Source: Rhabdophis nuchalis
Lineage: Eukaryota; Chordata; Lepidosauria; Squamata; Natricidae
Direction: 5' to 3'
Assembly (NCBI GenBank): GCA_039707465.1
Contig: CM077643.1
Location: forward strand, 68,743,105 to 68,807,104
DNA length: 64,000 nt
Below the pieces are notes generated by a model, which saw only the letters and a list, made by a program, of their open reading frames with translations, was not told where the DNA came from and did not search any database. Both the position numbers and the translations under genes were made by a program. Each line of letters starts with the position of its first letter. Positions within the stretch are counted from its first letter, which is position 1. Positions 23,306 through 33,048 of the stretch are shown here, in pieces.

Positions 23306-26300
23306 CTCCTTCCCCCATAGTCAGTGCGCATGTGTCTAGGTTCTCTGTCCAACACAGTATATGCGCACGCGTAGTCGTTCAGATAGGCGGGGCGGTGTCG
23401 GGTCCGCCCTGACCGCCTTAGTTCTTGAGGAGGCTCCTCCCTGTGGGACACGGAGCCTTCGCCTACGTCATCGCGGCCTGCCCTCGGAGGTGGAGTCGCC
23501 GTAGGCGGCAATGCCGACCCTAGCAAGTCCGGGTGAGGGGGCGTGGCGACCGGGCTTGAGGTAGTTGGCATTTGCTGGCGAGTATTATTCTGGTAGGGTG
23601 GTTCCCCGATGGGCGAGGCCCCCAGCTGAGAGTCAGATTGGGCTGTGAGGTCCTGGCGGTCTCCCCGTGCTGTTCCCGCCGATACGAGGTCTGGACCGGC
23701 TAGGGACTCCGGGGTTCCAAACAACTGCTCGGCTTGAGCAGAGAACAACGGCCCAACGGGGGCCAATGGGCAGGAACGGCCTGGCGTGGTGACTGCTGTT
23801 TCGGGCAGGCGGCGCCTCAGTTGATCCAGGTGGCGCCGCCACTCGGATCCATCCTGAAGGCCGACTCTGTAAGAACAGGGTCCGGTTACGTCCAAAATGG
23901 TTGCGGCAATCCATCGCGGCTCCCCTGAAAAGTTCCTTGCCCAAACCAGGTCCCCAATTTCAAATAAACGAGGAGTGGGAATCTGCAGGTTGCCCCTCTG
24001 CAACCCGTCGTAATCGGGGTGCAGTCTGTCCAGAGTGGTCCGCAAGCGTCGGCCCATCAAGAGCTCCGCGGGGCTTTTCCCTGTGGCTGGGCAAGGTGTG
24101 ACATGCTGTCCCAAAAGGTACGCGGCCACCCTTGCCTGCCAGTCCCCTTTATCCAAACGGGCCAAGGCTTCCTTGGCTGAGCGTACGGCTCGTTCCGCGC
24201 GTCCATTAGACGCCGGGTGATAAGGGGCGACCGGCGCGTGGCGGATCCCTTGGGTGGCCAGAAAGTCCAAGAAGGTGGAGGATTGAAATTGGGGTCCGTT
24301 GTCAGACACAACGACGTCCGGCAACCCGTGGGTCGCGAACAGACGGCGCAAGGCACACACCGTGCTCTCCGCTGTGGTGGAAGCCATGAGAATCACCTCC
24401 ACCCAGCGTGAGAACGCATCCACCACCACGAGGAAATTCTGGCCATGGAAGGGACCCGCGAAATCCAAGTGGAGCCTGGACCATGGGCACCTGGGGGCGT
24501 CCCACTCCCTCGGCGGGGAGACCGGCGGGGCCGGCCGGGACGATTGGCAGGAGGAGCAGGCGGCCACCCATTCCGCCACTTCAGCGTCCATGCCGGGCCA
24601 CCAGACATAGCTCCGGGCCAATGCCTTCATACGGACGATGCCTGGGTGGTTGGCATGGAGCGACTGAAGAACCATGTGCCGGAGAGGGGAAGGGACGATG
24701 ACCCGATCTCCCCAACACAAGCACCCGCAATGGAGCGAGAGCTCCAGCTGGCGTGACTTGTAAGGCTGAAAGTTTTCAGCCACACTGCCCGAAGGCCAGC
24801 CCCTCAGCACCCATCGGCAGACCTGGGCGAGGACGGGGTCTGCGCGGGTGTGAGCGGCAACGGCGGAAGAGGACAGGGGCAAGTCCGACTCTGCGACCAT
24901 CAGGACAGAGAGAGCAGGCACAGGGGCCGGATCCGGCCCCGGGAGAGGGCAGCGGCTTAGGGCATCAGCATGCCCTATCTGCTTGCCAGGACGGTATAGC
25001 AGCGTATAGTCATATGCTGCCAGGAATTCCGTCCAGCGGGTCATCCTGGGCGACAGGATGGGGGGTGTCGGACGGTCACCGGCCAATAGCCCAAGGAGCG
25101 GCTTATGGTCCGTGACAACAGAAAAGGTCCGCCCATAGAGGTAATTGTGGAACTTCTTAATCCCGGACACTACAGCCAAAGCCTCCTTGTCGATTTGGCT
25201 GTAGTTTCTCTCCGTTTGAGACATTGTCCGGGAGTAAAAAGCAATGGGGGCTTCCGAGCCGTCTGGAAAGACGTGGCTAAGGACAGCCCCCAGGCCAAAA
25301 GGGGAGGCATCGCACGCAAGCGTCAGAGGAAGCCTGTCATGGTACTGGACTAGTACCGCATCTGACGTGAGCATGGCTTTGACAGCCGCGAACGCGTGTG
25401 CTTCGCGGCTGCCCCAGTGCCAGGCCGCGGATCGGTCGAGCAACCGATGCAGCGGCTCGGCTAGCGATGCCTTATGGGGAATAAACGGCGCGTAGAAATT
25501 CAAAAGGCCGAGGAATGCCTGCAGCTCCGTTTTGGAGGCAGGAGTGGGGGCCTTTTGGATGGCCTCGACCTTGGAGGGGGTTGGGTGAATTCCTTGGGCG
25601 TCAATCATGAAACCCAGGAATTCCACCCTAGGCGCAGCAAACGTACATTTGCTGCGTTTCAACTTTAAACCCGCGCCCCTGAAAACTCTGAGGACCTTCC
25701 GCAACGTTTTGGCGAGTTCTGATATGCTGGAAGCAGCAATCAGGACGTCGTCAAAATACGGTACAACGCCAGGGAGCCCATGGAGCAGTCGCTCCATGAG
25801 GCTCTGGAAGATCCCCGGGGCTACGGACACGCCGAATTGGAGACGGCGACAGCGGAAAGCCCCACGGTGGGTCACGATGGTCTGCGCTTCCGCAGCCTCG
25901 TCATCCACCGGGAGCTGTTGGTAGGCCTGCGCCATATCCAGTTTCGCGAACACTCGACCTCGTCCCAATGAGTGGAGTAGGTCTTGCACCACCGGAACCG
26001 GGTATGGGTTCGCCTGAAGCCCGAGGTTGATCGTCGACTTATAGTCGGCGCAGATCCTCACGGATCCGTCGGGCTTAATGGGGACCACAATTGGGGTCTC
26101 CCATTTCGCCTGATCGACGGGTTCGAGCACGCCCTGCGCCACCAATCGATCCAATTCCGCTTCAACCTTGGGCTTCAGCGCGAACGGCAGCCTGCAGGCC
26201 TTCAAGCGGACTGGAGCAACCTGGGGGTCCAAATTTAGGGAAACTGGAGTGCCTTTGTACGTTCCTAAGCTGCCATCAAAGACATCGTTGAACTCTCTGA

Positions 26301-27609
26301 TTACTTCGTCTACCGGAGAACTGGCTGGCACGCTGTGTACTCCTTGGACTGACAGTCCCAAGGCTGGAAACCAGTCCAATCCGATCAAGGCAGCTAGGGG
26401 TTTGGCCACTACCAGGATGGGAAGGGATCCGTGGAAGGGGCCGTAGTCTACTCTCACTCTGTGCAGACCTAGAATGGGAATTTGTGAGCCCTGGTAATCT
26501 TTCCGGATCGTCGCCGTGGGGCCGAGATCCCGCTTCCTGAGCTTGGGGCAAAGCTTAACTAAATGCGCCCAGGACATGAGTGATCTAGAGGACCCTGAAT
26601 CTATTTCCATTTTTACCCCCACCCCCTCTAAGCAAACCACTGTTGACAGTCTCCTACTCTCTGCCTGGTCGTAGCTTAGAGCTGGGGGCATCTCCGCCAG
26701 CGCGAAGCAGTCGGTCGGCTGTGGCTGGTAGCGTCCTGAACGCTTCTGCGACCCTCGTTGTCCTGGTGGAACGGTTCTGGAGGCGGCAGCTGGCGTTGTC
26801 GCTGGAGCGGCAGCACGGCACACAGCTGCTAGGTGTCCTTTCCTGCCACATCTGCGGCACACCGATGCCTTGAATGGGCACTCTGATCTCTGGTGGGCCC
26901 CTCCGCAGCCTAGGCAGTTCCCGGACTTCTGCTGCGGTGTGAATGCGCGATTTGGCACGCGCCCGGTCACCCTCATGCAGTCCCCACGGTCATCCTCCTC
27001 CAGCTCATCCAGCGGCGCTATTTCGTCTACCAGACACGCTCGCGGAGTGGGGAAAAGAGGAGGGCGCGCGCGGCCCATGTCGGATGTGGAGATCTCCGAC
27101 AATTCTGTCGCACGTGCTTCTTCCACCGCTTGCTCGAGAGTCAGGACAGTTTTTGAAAGCAAGCGGCGCTTTAGGCGGATGTCTCTTATGCCGCATACAA
27201 ACTGCTCCAGTAGGGATTCCTCCAGGAAGCCAGCAGGGAACTCGCAGGGGATTGCGGTCGCTCTCAATTTCTGCAGGAACTCGGCTACCGACTGTTGCGG
27301 CTGTTGCACACATTGCCTGAATGCATAGCGATGCGCTATGCGGGAAGGCGCCGGCGCGTAGTGTGCTCTCAGGCGGCCCAGGAGATCGTCCCACGGCACT
27401 TCGTGCACCGCTGCGGATGCTGCTATGGTTCGGGCGGTAGCAAACAATTCAGGGCCGCCGCACTGGAGGAATAGGCTCAGCTTCCTGGCAGGCGTGAGTT
27501 CGCCGTAGTCGCTGGCTATCAAGAAGCACTCGAACCGGGCTAAGAAGGAAGCCCATTGTTCCTTCATCGGGTCGAACGGTGCAAACGGAGGCATTGTCGC
27601 CGTAGCCAT
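23263..27609 (-). CDS. Gag-Pol polyprotein of a Ty3/Gypsy (Mag-like) retrotransposon
   Basis: A single uninterrupted 1448-residue frame carries all proteins needed for retrotransposition. The gag capsid-like region spans about 10-170. Two zinc knuckles follow at 232-244 (CX2CX3HX4C) and 251-264 (CX2CX4HX4C). The aspartic protease has DSG at 337-339. RT spans about 480-680, with D558 and an FDD variant of the usual YXDD box at 619-621. RNase H has D767, E809 and D834. Integrase has H985/H988 and C1018/C1021, then D1049, D1103 and E1139, with 35 residues between the last two, and a GPY/F-like module near 1243. The proline-rich tail of about 190 residues is of unknown role. Gag and Pol share one frame without a frameshift or stop, so the usual ratio control is not evident. 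The ATG lies 95 bases after the 5' LTR; Met6 is an alternative start. No env follows. All catalytic residues I checked are present, so the copy may be active. Confidence 0.96.
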   Translation of the reverse strand: MATATMPPFAPFDPMKEQWASFLARFECFLIASDYGELTPARKLSLFLQCGGPELFATARTIAASAAVHEVPWDDLLGRLRAHYAPAPSRIAHRYAFRQCVQQPQQSVAEFLQKLRATAIPCEFPAGFLEESLLEQFVCGIRDIRLKRRLLSKTVLTLEQAVEEARATELSEISTSDMGRARPPLFPTPRACLVDEIAPLDELEEDDRGDCMRVTGRVPNRAFTPQQKSGNCLGCGGAHQRSECPFKASVCRRCGRKGHLAAVCRAAAPATTPAAASRTVPPGQRGSQKRSGRYQPQPTDCFALAEMPPALSYDQAESRRLSTVVCLEGVGVKMEIDSGSSRSLMSWAHLVKLCPKLRKRDLGPTATIRKDYQGSQIPILGLHRVRVDYGPFHGSLPILVVAKPLAALIGLDWFPALGLSVQGVHSVPASSPVDEVIREFNDVFDGSLGTYKGTPVSLNLDPQVAPVRLKACRLPFALKPKVEAELDRLVAQGVLEPVDQAKWETPIVVPIKPDGSVRICADYKSTINLGLQANPYPVPVVQDLLHSLGRGRVFAKLDMAQAYQQLPVDDEAAEAQTIVTHRGAFRCRRLQFGVSVAPGIFQSLMERLLHGLPGVVPYFDDVLIAASSISELAKTLRKVLRVFRGAGLKLKRSKCTFAAPRVEFLGFMIDAQGIHPTPSKVEAIQKAPTPASKTELQAFLGLLNFYAPFIPHKASLAEPLHRLLDRSAAWHWGSREAHAFAAVKAMLTSDAVLVQYHDRLPLTLACDASPFGLGAVLSHVFPDGSEAPIAFYSRTMSQTERNYSQIDKEALAVVSGIKKFHNYLYGRTFSVVTDHKPLLGLLAGDRPTPPILSPRMTRWTEFLAAYDYTLLYRPGKQIGHADALSRCPLPGPDPAPVPALSVLMVAESDLPLSSSAVAAHTRADPVLAQVCRWVLRGWPSGSVAENFQPYKSRQLELSLHCGCLCWGDRVIVPSPLRHMVLQSLHANHPGIVRMKALARSYVWWPGMDAEVAEWVAACSSCQSSRPAPPVSPPREWDAPRCPWSRLHLDFAGPFHGQNFLVVVDAFSRWVEVILMASTTAESTVCALRRLFATHGLPDVVVSDNGPQFQSSTFLDFLATQGIRHAPVAPYHPASNGRAERAVRSAKEALARLDKGDWQARVAAYLLGQHVTPCPATGKSPAELLMGRRLRTTLDRLHPDYDGLQRGNLQIPTPRLFEIGDLVWARNFSGEPRWIAATILDVTGPCSYRVGLQDGSEWRRHLDQLRRRLPETAVTTPGRSCPLAPVGPLFSAQAEQLFGTPESLAGPDLVSAGTARGDRQDLTAQSDSQLGASPIGEPPYQNNTRQQMPTTSSPVATPPHPDLLGSALPPTATPPPRAGRDDVGEGSVSHREEPPQELRRSGRTRHRPAYLNDYACAYTVLDREPRHMRTDYGGRSVESPSLCPRQLVW
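23306..23320 (-). promoter_or_regulatory. Polypurine tract
   Basis: In the minus sense the bases just before the 3' LTR read CTATGGGGGAAGGAG. This purine-rich run is the expected plus-strand primer site. Confidence 0.85.
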
Positions 27610-27682
27610 GGTGAGGCTGTGCGTCGCGCTGCGCTCTGTTGTTGAAGTATTCGTTACCCGTTGCGTTCTAAGGCCACGGCCT

Positions 27683-27702
27683 GAATCCCATCCTCGTCGC
27701 CA
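27683..27702 (-). promoter_or_regulatory. Primer-binding site for tRNA-Ser(GCU)
   Basis: In the minus sense TGGCGACGAGGATGGGATTC starts one base after the 5' LTR. Its complement is the 3' end of vertebrate tRNA-Ser(GCU) with CCA, as I remember that tRNA. It would prime minus-strand DNA synthesis. Confidence 0.85.
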
Positions 27703-27703
27703 G

Positions 27704-28001
27704 TGTTAGATCAGACAAAGGATTCCGACTCAGGCATGGTCAAAACAACAGGAACGTTTATTCACACTATTTACAACACACACAAGATTCAACTGGCAAG
27801 GTTTCTTCTCTGGCAACCTCTTATATAGAGTTACCAGGCAGGAAACTCCTAGCAAGCAGTTGCAACATTGTAACTCCTTTCCAGACAGATTCCAGACAGC
27901 TTGTCTCTGTTAATCACTGCAGCTGCTGGCTCAGCTCCGGAATGCGGTGACTCATAGGTTACCAGACGAGTTGTCTGGGACATAGGCTTGGGGACTCAAC
28001 A
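27704..28001 (-). repeat. 5' LTR of the Gypsy element
   Basis: This 298-bp LTR runs from TGTTGAGTCCCC to TGATCTAACA in the minus sense. A TATA-like motif (CTCTATATAAGAGG) lies at about 27830-27817 and an AATAAA at 27762-27757, giving the U3-R-U5 order of an LTR promoter and polyadenylation site. Confidence 0.95.
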
Positions 28002-28015
28002 CTGCCCAACATAAT

Positions 28016-28959
28016 GAGATGGCCGAAATTGAATATTACTGTATTTGGAAACCATTTCACAATTTTATACATGGAATTGTGCCACATTCCTGAATTCCAG
28101 AGTTCCTGTTTTAATCTGATGTTTCGTTTAAATATCATTTACTTTATTTCTCCAATGTATTATTTATAACTTTTATTTTTTCTTCTTATCAAATTCAATT
28201 TGGTAATCAAATATTTGTATAGCTTAACAGTGACATGTTTTGACTAAAACTTGGGTATAAAATATCTATAGCATTTTATTGTATTAATAGTGTATTAGAA
28301 TAAATTGTCAATATGATATCTTGGATTTCCTGGTTACTCAAGGCTCGTTTGATATCCATCTGTGTTTTATTGTTTATATTGGTTTCATCATTTAACTATA
28401 TATTTTTTCCATTCTTTTAAATCTGTGTATCAGTAGAAATAAAAGCAAAAATACATAGAAGGATACCATTATCAACTTATTTTTGTTATTATTTTATTAT
28501 TAGTTTATAATATAAAATACAAAAATACAAAAGAAAATAATGGAAAAGTAAGGGAGGGAGAAGGGAAGGGAAAAGTGCAGGGTGAAGGGGAAAAAGAAAG
28601 AAAAGGCAGTAGTGGTGCAGTACAATAAGATAATAGCATCAAAACTCAACTTTTTAACTTTTACATAGCCATGAACAAGCCATTTGTATAACAACAAACC
28701 TAATTGGTAAAACCCAAACCTTTTTATTTTTATTTGTTTTTACTAACATTGATTCAAATCATGCTTAGTTCATATTATTGATTATGTTTATAGTTGTGAT
28801 CATTCAGTAATTACAGTTGGGATCATTTAGTTGCCTTTTTATAAAAAAAATGATAGTCGTCGTCCCCTTCCATATAATATTTCATTGAGGGATAATTTCA
28901 TTCTTGAACTTATGAAGCACCATCTGTAGTCTGATATAATACAGCTATATATTATTCAA
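28016..28959. other. Non-coding stretch, nothing recognised
   Basis: AT-rich. A G/A-rich stretch at about 28540-28605 may be part of an old LINE tail. No gene is recognised. Confidence 0.5.
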
Positions 28960-29180
28960 ATGAGCCAAAAATGCCATTGTGCACTTGAATTGAAATACTG
29001 TCCTTTAACTATTTTTCCCAACAACTATGATCTTGTGAGGTCTGAGACACCGACAGGCAGAGAGAGAGAAAGAGAGGCTGTGGGAGATAGGCAGAGACCT
29101 TCAAAGTCATTCAATGAGAATCCGTAGCACAGTCTGTCCTAGTCTAATACATTACACACTACACCACTCTAGGCATCAAA
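28960..29180 (-). mobile_element. Degenerate tRNA-derived SINE, minus strand
   Basis: The end 'acattacacactacaccact' is the antisense of an 'agtggtgtagtg'-type tRNA head, preceded by 'agtctgtcctagtctaatac'. The order fits the SINE also seen at 1310 and 59365. A short AG-rich tract at 29057-29078 lies inside. Confidence 0.5.
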
Positions 29181-29239
29181 TAAAGATCAATTTGATCTAC
29201 AAGGTAAAATTTATGTGGTGATTAAACCAGTTGAACAGT

Positions 29240-29560
29240 TATAATGACTGTTGGTTTGGCCGTAGGGCCATTTTTCGCCCTCCAGAGCCTTCAGGGAAGT
29301 CTCTTGAAAGCTCCGGAGGGTGAAAAATGGCCTTACAGCCAAAGCAGAGTTCTGTTCCCAAATTTCCAGTTTGCCCATAGGGCTGCTTTTTCGCACTCCA
29401 GAAGCTTCAAGGAAGTGTTTCTGGAGGGTGGAAAATGGCCTCAAAAGTAGGCCAAAGTCAGCATGTACGCACTGGAGCGGACAGGGCAATGCCTCATGTG
29501 CCCTAACAAATGGGTCCAAGTGCCACCTGTGGGACATGTGGCATAGATTCGTCATCATGG
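29240..29560. mobile_element. hAT-type MITE, right end and body
   Basis: The right end 'gtggcatagattcgtcatca' resembles the inverted form of a common squamate hAT terminus (CAGTGATGGCGAACC type). The body holds repeated and inverted 'gccatttttcgccctccaga' and 'ggagggtgaaaaatggc' blocks. The left terminus and TSD are not clear. Confidence 0.5.
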
Positions 29561-29572
29561 AAATAGAAGAAC

Positions 29573-29750
29573 AGCAGAGTTGAAAGAGACCTTAGAAGGT
29601 TTCTAGTCCAACCCTCTGTTTAGACAGGAAACCCTATACTATTTCAAAGAAATGGTTATCCAATATCTTCTTTAAAACTTCCAGTATTGGAGCATTTATA
29701 ACTTCTCTTTCATCACCTAATTTGTTCATATGTACATGATAGTGGCAACC
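29573..29750 (-). mobile_element. CR1 LINE 3' end, minus strand
   Basis: The plus strand reads 'agagttgaaagagaccttag', 'agtccaaccctctgtttaga' and 'aaccctatactatttcaaag', the antisense of the CR1 3'UTR found in sense at 35013-35372. It is cut at 29750, where a solo LTR was inserted. Confidence 0.75.
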
Positions 29751-29756
29751 TTTATC

Positions 29757-30251
29757 TGTTGTGGCCCAGCTGGCTCTGGATGAGCTGCTGACGGACTCTT
29801 CTAGCAAAGAGCCCCATGAGTCTGCTCTTGAGGAGGAGGGAGACCTTGAGGAGGGCTCGGCATCAGAGCAGGACTCAGAGAGACTAGTTTGCCACCAGGA
29901 GGCACCTGGGTCATGGAGCACTGGGGAGGATCAAAGGCAGTTTGTCCATGATCCCAGAGTGAGCAGGGCTGAGAGGCAGAGGCAGCAATTACATCGGAGG
30001 CAGGCTCGCAGACAATGATTAAGAGCCAGGTGGTTGCTGAGTGGCCCTCCCAAGAGAGTTTATAGGTGAGACGTTGGGAGGGGACATTTGCAGGAAGCAA
30101 CCATTTGAACTTCATTATTCCAGAAAGCCTGAGCCTTCTAGTCATGTTAGATATTACGTGAGTTATTTGGGCTCTTAGCCAAAGTATTCGCTTATCTTGC
30201 AATTAAGCAGCCAAGCCTGTGTACTAGGTGATTCAGCCCTGGGACAGAACA
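29757..30251 (+). mobile_element. Solo LTR, about 495 bp
   Basis: It starts TGTTGTGGCCCAGC and ends GGGACAGAACA, flanked by TTTATC at 29751-29756 and 30252-30257. No internal region is attached, so recombination between LTRs is the likely origin. The 6-bp duplication would fit an ERV or a Gypsy family; I do not assign one. Orientation is by the TG...CA ends and a G/A-rich left part only. Confidence 0.8.
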
Positions 30252-30262
30252 TTTATCTATCC

Positions 30263-31128
30263 CAGTGCTTCTCAATTATTTTCTGTCAGGCCCCCCCTCG
30301 GAAGAAGAAAACATTTCGCGCCCCCCCCCGCGCGACTGTAAATAGTATCATTTGTCTATAAAATTGTTATAAGTACACCTCTGCATAGCACTGTATCCTT
30401 ATTAACGTATAAGAGAATTAAAAAAAGAAAGAAATTTCTTTCTCTTTCTCTCTCTCTTTTTCTCTTTTTTCTTTCTCTCTCTTTTTTCTCTTTCCTTTCT
30501 GTCTCTCTCTTTCTCTTTCTCTCTCTCTGTCTGTCTGTCTTTCTTTCTCTCTCCCACTTTTTTCTTTCTTTCTTTTTCTTTTTCTCTCTCTATCTCTGTC
30601 TGTCTCTTCTTCGTCTGCCCATCTATCGCTATGTGTGTGTGTGTGTGTGTGTGTCTCACATTCACGCACTTAATCACTGTGTCTCTCTCTTTCTCTCCCT
30701 GTCTCTCTCTCTGTCTCTCTGTGTGTTTCTGTCACTCTCTGATTCCTCCCTCCCTCCCTGTCTCTCTGTGTCTGTGCCTCTCTCTGTCTGTGTGTCCCCG
30801 CCCCCACTCCCCGCGGAGTCTCCTCAGCCCGGCTCACCCGCCTTAGCCTGCCCCGGCCGCACGGCCACCCGCTGTGCTTGATTGCTCGTTCGCTCGCTCA
30901 GGAGCTGAGAAGCCTCCGTGTGTGTGTGTGCGTGTGTGCGTGCGTGCGTGTGTGTGAGGAACGGCAGTCCCTGGAATACGACGAGTGGCCAGCATGCCGG
31001 CTGTGGAGGAAGGGAGGAGGAGGGAGAAAGGGAATCGGCAGAGCCGATTTGCCGAGGTCAAACGCGCCCCCCTTTACAGAGCCTCGCGCCCCCCCTGGGG
31101 GGCGCGCCCCACTATTTGAGAAACGCTG
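30263..31128. mobile_element. hAT-type MITE, 866 bp, with CT/TG-rich core
   Basis: The left end CAGTGCTTCTCAA and inverted right end CAGCGTTTCTCAAATA are flanked by exact 8-bp copies of ATCTATCC (30255-30262 and 31129-31136). The core has a long pyrimidine tract (about 30433-30618), TG repeats and a GC-rich block (30790-30900). No transposase frame is present. Several internal blocks are shared, inverted, with the differently terminated element at 37720-39003. Confidence 0.93.
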
Positions 31129-31136
31129 ATCTATCC

Positions 31137-31927
31137 TGACCTGAACAATAGTAGTGGAATTATTTCTGAATGAGCCAACTGAATTTGCTCTTAACTGATT
31201 GTTGTAACAGGTGATTTGCTCATCTCAAACATTGTTTTAAACAAATCTAGACTTCTTCAAATCACTTTGATTTCAGCAGACTAAGAAAAGACATTCTGGT
31301 TTCAAAGCTTCATCTTCAGACTTTCTGAATTTTGAAAGTAGGTTTATTTTAGCAGTTACTGTTGTGCTACATACATCTGTTCTATATATTTATTCCTTGG
31401 AAAGTATGAGATTTTGAACAAATCATCTCACTTTCCTTAAAGAAACAAATACATGTCTATCCAGAGTGATTAAGTATTTAAAAAATGGTGAATCAACAAT
31501 TTCTTTAAGATTTGAATTAGAAAATAATTATCCATAAGAGCATGCTGTCCTGAAATTGAAACAATAAAACCTGAGAATGCTGATTCCTTCTTCAGCTTTC
31601 GATTCTGAAATCAAAACCTCAGATCCTGAAATCCAAATATCAAGTCCTGAAACAATCTCATAACACGGAAAACCAGACTTTGCAACTGAGCTCCATGGGG
31701 ATAATGATTTCCTAGAGTGTTAGTGATTCTACCCAAGGACATATATACTCTAAGCTTCTGGCTAATGAAAACCAAATGAGCTTCAGTACAGCAACTTCTG
31801 AAGAAATGATTCTGCTCAAAAATATTAAGGCTCTGGGAAATAATGTCTGTGATAGCCTAGTTTTGTATTTAAAGTTTATCTGGATGTTCTTACTCTTTGT
31901 ACTTCTTGTGCTTTAATCATATTACAC
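31137..31927. other. Non-coding stretch, nothing recognised
   Basis: AT-rich. A 'cctgaaat(c)'-like phrase recurs around 31552-31650. No gene is recognised. Confidence 0.5.
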
Positions 31928-31935
31928 CACCGACC

Positions 31936-32180
31936 CAGAGGTGGGTTCCTCCTGTTTCGGCTGAATAGGCAGTACCTCGGCCAGACACCTGACTGTACCA
32001 GTTCTATCCTCGGTGGCACCATCTTAGTTTTCTGTTCTGCACATATGTTCTACCTTCATAGAATAATGTATTTTCCCCCTTTTTAATGTTCTACGCGCCA
32101 ACTGTTTTAAGTGCAAATGCACATGTACAAAATTTTTCGAGCACCGAACTGGTAGTAATGCCAGTAGGAACCCACCCTTG
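31936..32180. mobile_element. hAT-type MITE, 245 bp
   Basis: The left end CAGAGGTGGGTTCCTCC and inverted right end CAAGGGTGGGTTCCTACTGG are flanked by CACCGACC and CATTGACC (6 of 8 identical). It has the same terminal type as 16517. Confidence 0.8.
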
Positions 32181-32188
32181 CATTGACC

Positions 32189-32751
32189 TGCTGGATTTTT
32201 TATATTGTGCTACATTATCATATCTAGTTGCAAAAGTCCAGGCAACCAATAGTTGGTAGAGCTTTCTGCATTTTTTGGTCCAATCTACTACTCAGCTATA
32301 ATGATCAGGATAGCCTAAAGTATTGTCTTGCCTATTAGATAATGGATGGATGGATGGATGGATGGATGGATGACAGGTGAATATATCCACACACTCCATT
32401 ATACCAGGAGATGAGCCTGATTTGAAGAAGATTTTACATTTTTATAGCAATGAAATAAATGATAGAAAGTAACATCAAATGGTACTTTTAATGTTAGAAT
32501 TCATAATTCAGTTATTGTTCAAAACATGTATCTCCCTGTTAGAGGGCAGATTCCTAGCAAATGAGAGATTCAAAAGTCATATAATATGAAAATACCGGAA
32601 TACAGGTGGTAAATGGTGGCAAAGTATGTGTTTGTTTGTTTGTTGCTTTGCTGTTGTGTACTGGTGATCCAGATTTTTTCAGATAAGATAGTCCTACATG
32701 GCTTTTAAGACAACTTTCTAAGAACTTTCTAGTTTTGCAGGCTTATAAGAA
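32189..32751. other. Non-coding stretch
   Basis: Apart from the (GGAT)n tract and a short (TTTG)4-like tract near 32630-32643 I see nothing here. Confidence 0.5.
32343..32372. repeat. (GGAT)n microsatellite
   Basis: About seven GGAT units. Confidence 0.95.
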
Positions 32752-33048
32752 TAAAGGTAAAGGTAAAGAGTTTACTCTGCTAGTTGTTGCTGAGTACAGC
32801 GGTACTCATCTCCGTTTCAAGACCATTGAGCCAACATTGTCTGAAGACATTTCCACAGTCATGTGGTCAGCATAACATCATGCAGCTCTGTTACCTGACC
32901 ACCAAAGTGTTACCTATTTATTTACCTGCATACTTTTGAACTGTTAGGTTGGTAGGAGCTTGGGCATGGCACTCAGTCTTGAAGATAGGCTGCCGGTTTT
33001 CCAGCTGACAAACCCAGCATCTTAACCACTGAGCCACCTGGCTGCCCA
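32752..33048 (-). mobile_element. tRNA-derived SINE with (AAAGGT)-like 3' end, minus strand
   Basis: In the minus sense it starts 'gggcagccaggtggctcagtgg' (shown here as an A-box region) and runs 'ttaagatgctggg'. It ends with an antisense 'aaaggtaaaggtaaag' tract at the left edge (32753-32768). The plus-strand phrases 'cggtactcatctccgtttca' and 'cagtcatgtggtcagcataa' mark a common squamate SINE. The partial copy at 50698-50865 is the same family in the opposite orientation. Confidence 0.78.

Larger units (their letters stand above)
23008..28001 (-). mobile_element. Complete Ty3/Gypsy LTR retrotransposon (Mag-like)
   Basis: This 4994-bp element is flanked by a 5-bp TSD CTGCC. It has two 298-bp LTRs that begin TG and end CA and read the same base for base. 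It also has a primer-binding site, a polypurine tract and a single open Gag-Pol frame in the standard Ty3/Gypsy order (gag, protease, RT, RNase H, integrase). No env frame is present. LTR identity and the open frame imply a very recent insertion. The coding part is clearly more GC-rich than the flanks. The gag type and the serine-tRNA primer point to the Mag clade, by recollection. Confidence 0.95.

Noticed and set aside
23633..27394. Many plus-strand and other-frame open frames of 60-150 codons across the Gypsy element
   Set aside because: They are shadows of the GC-rich 1448-codon frame with no motifs of their own.
23008..28001. Endogenous retrovirus with env
   Set aside because: After the integrase and a proline-rich tail the frame ends in the 3' LTR, and there is no room for an env frame.
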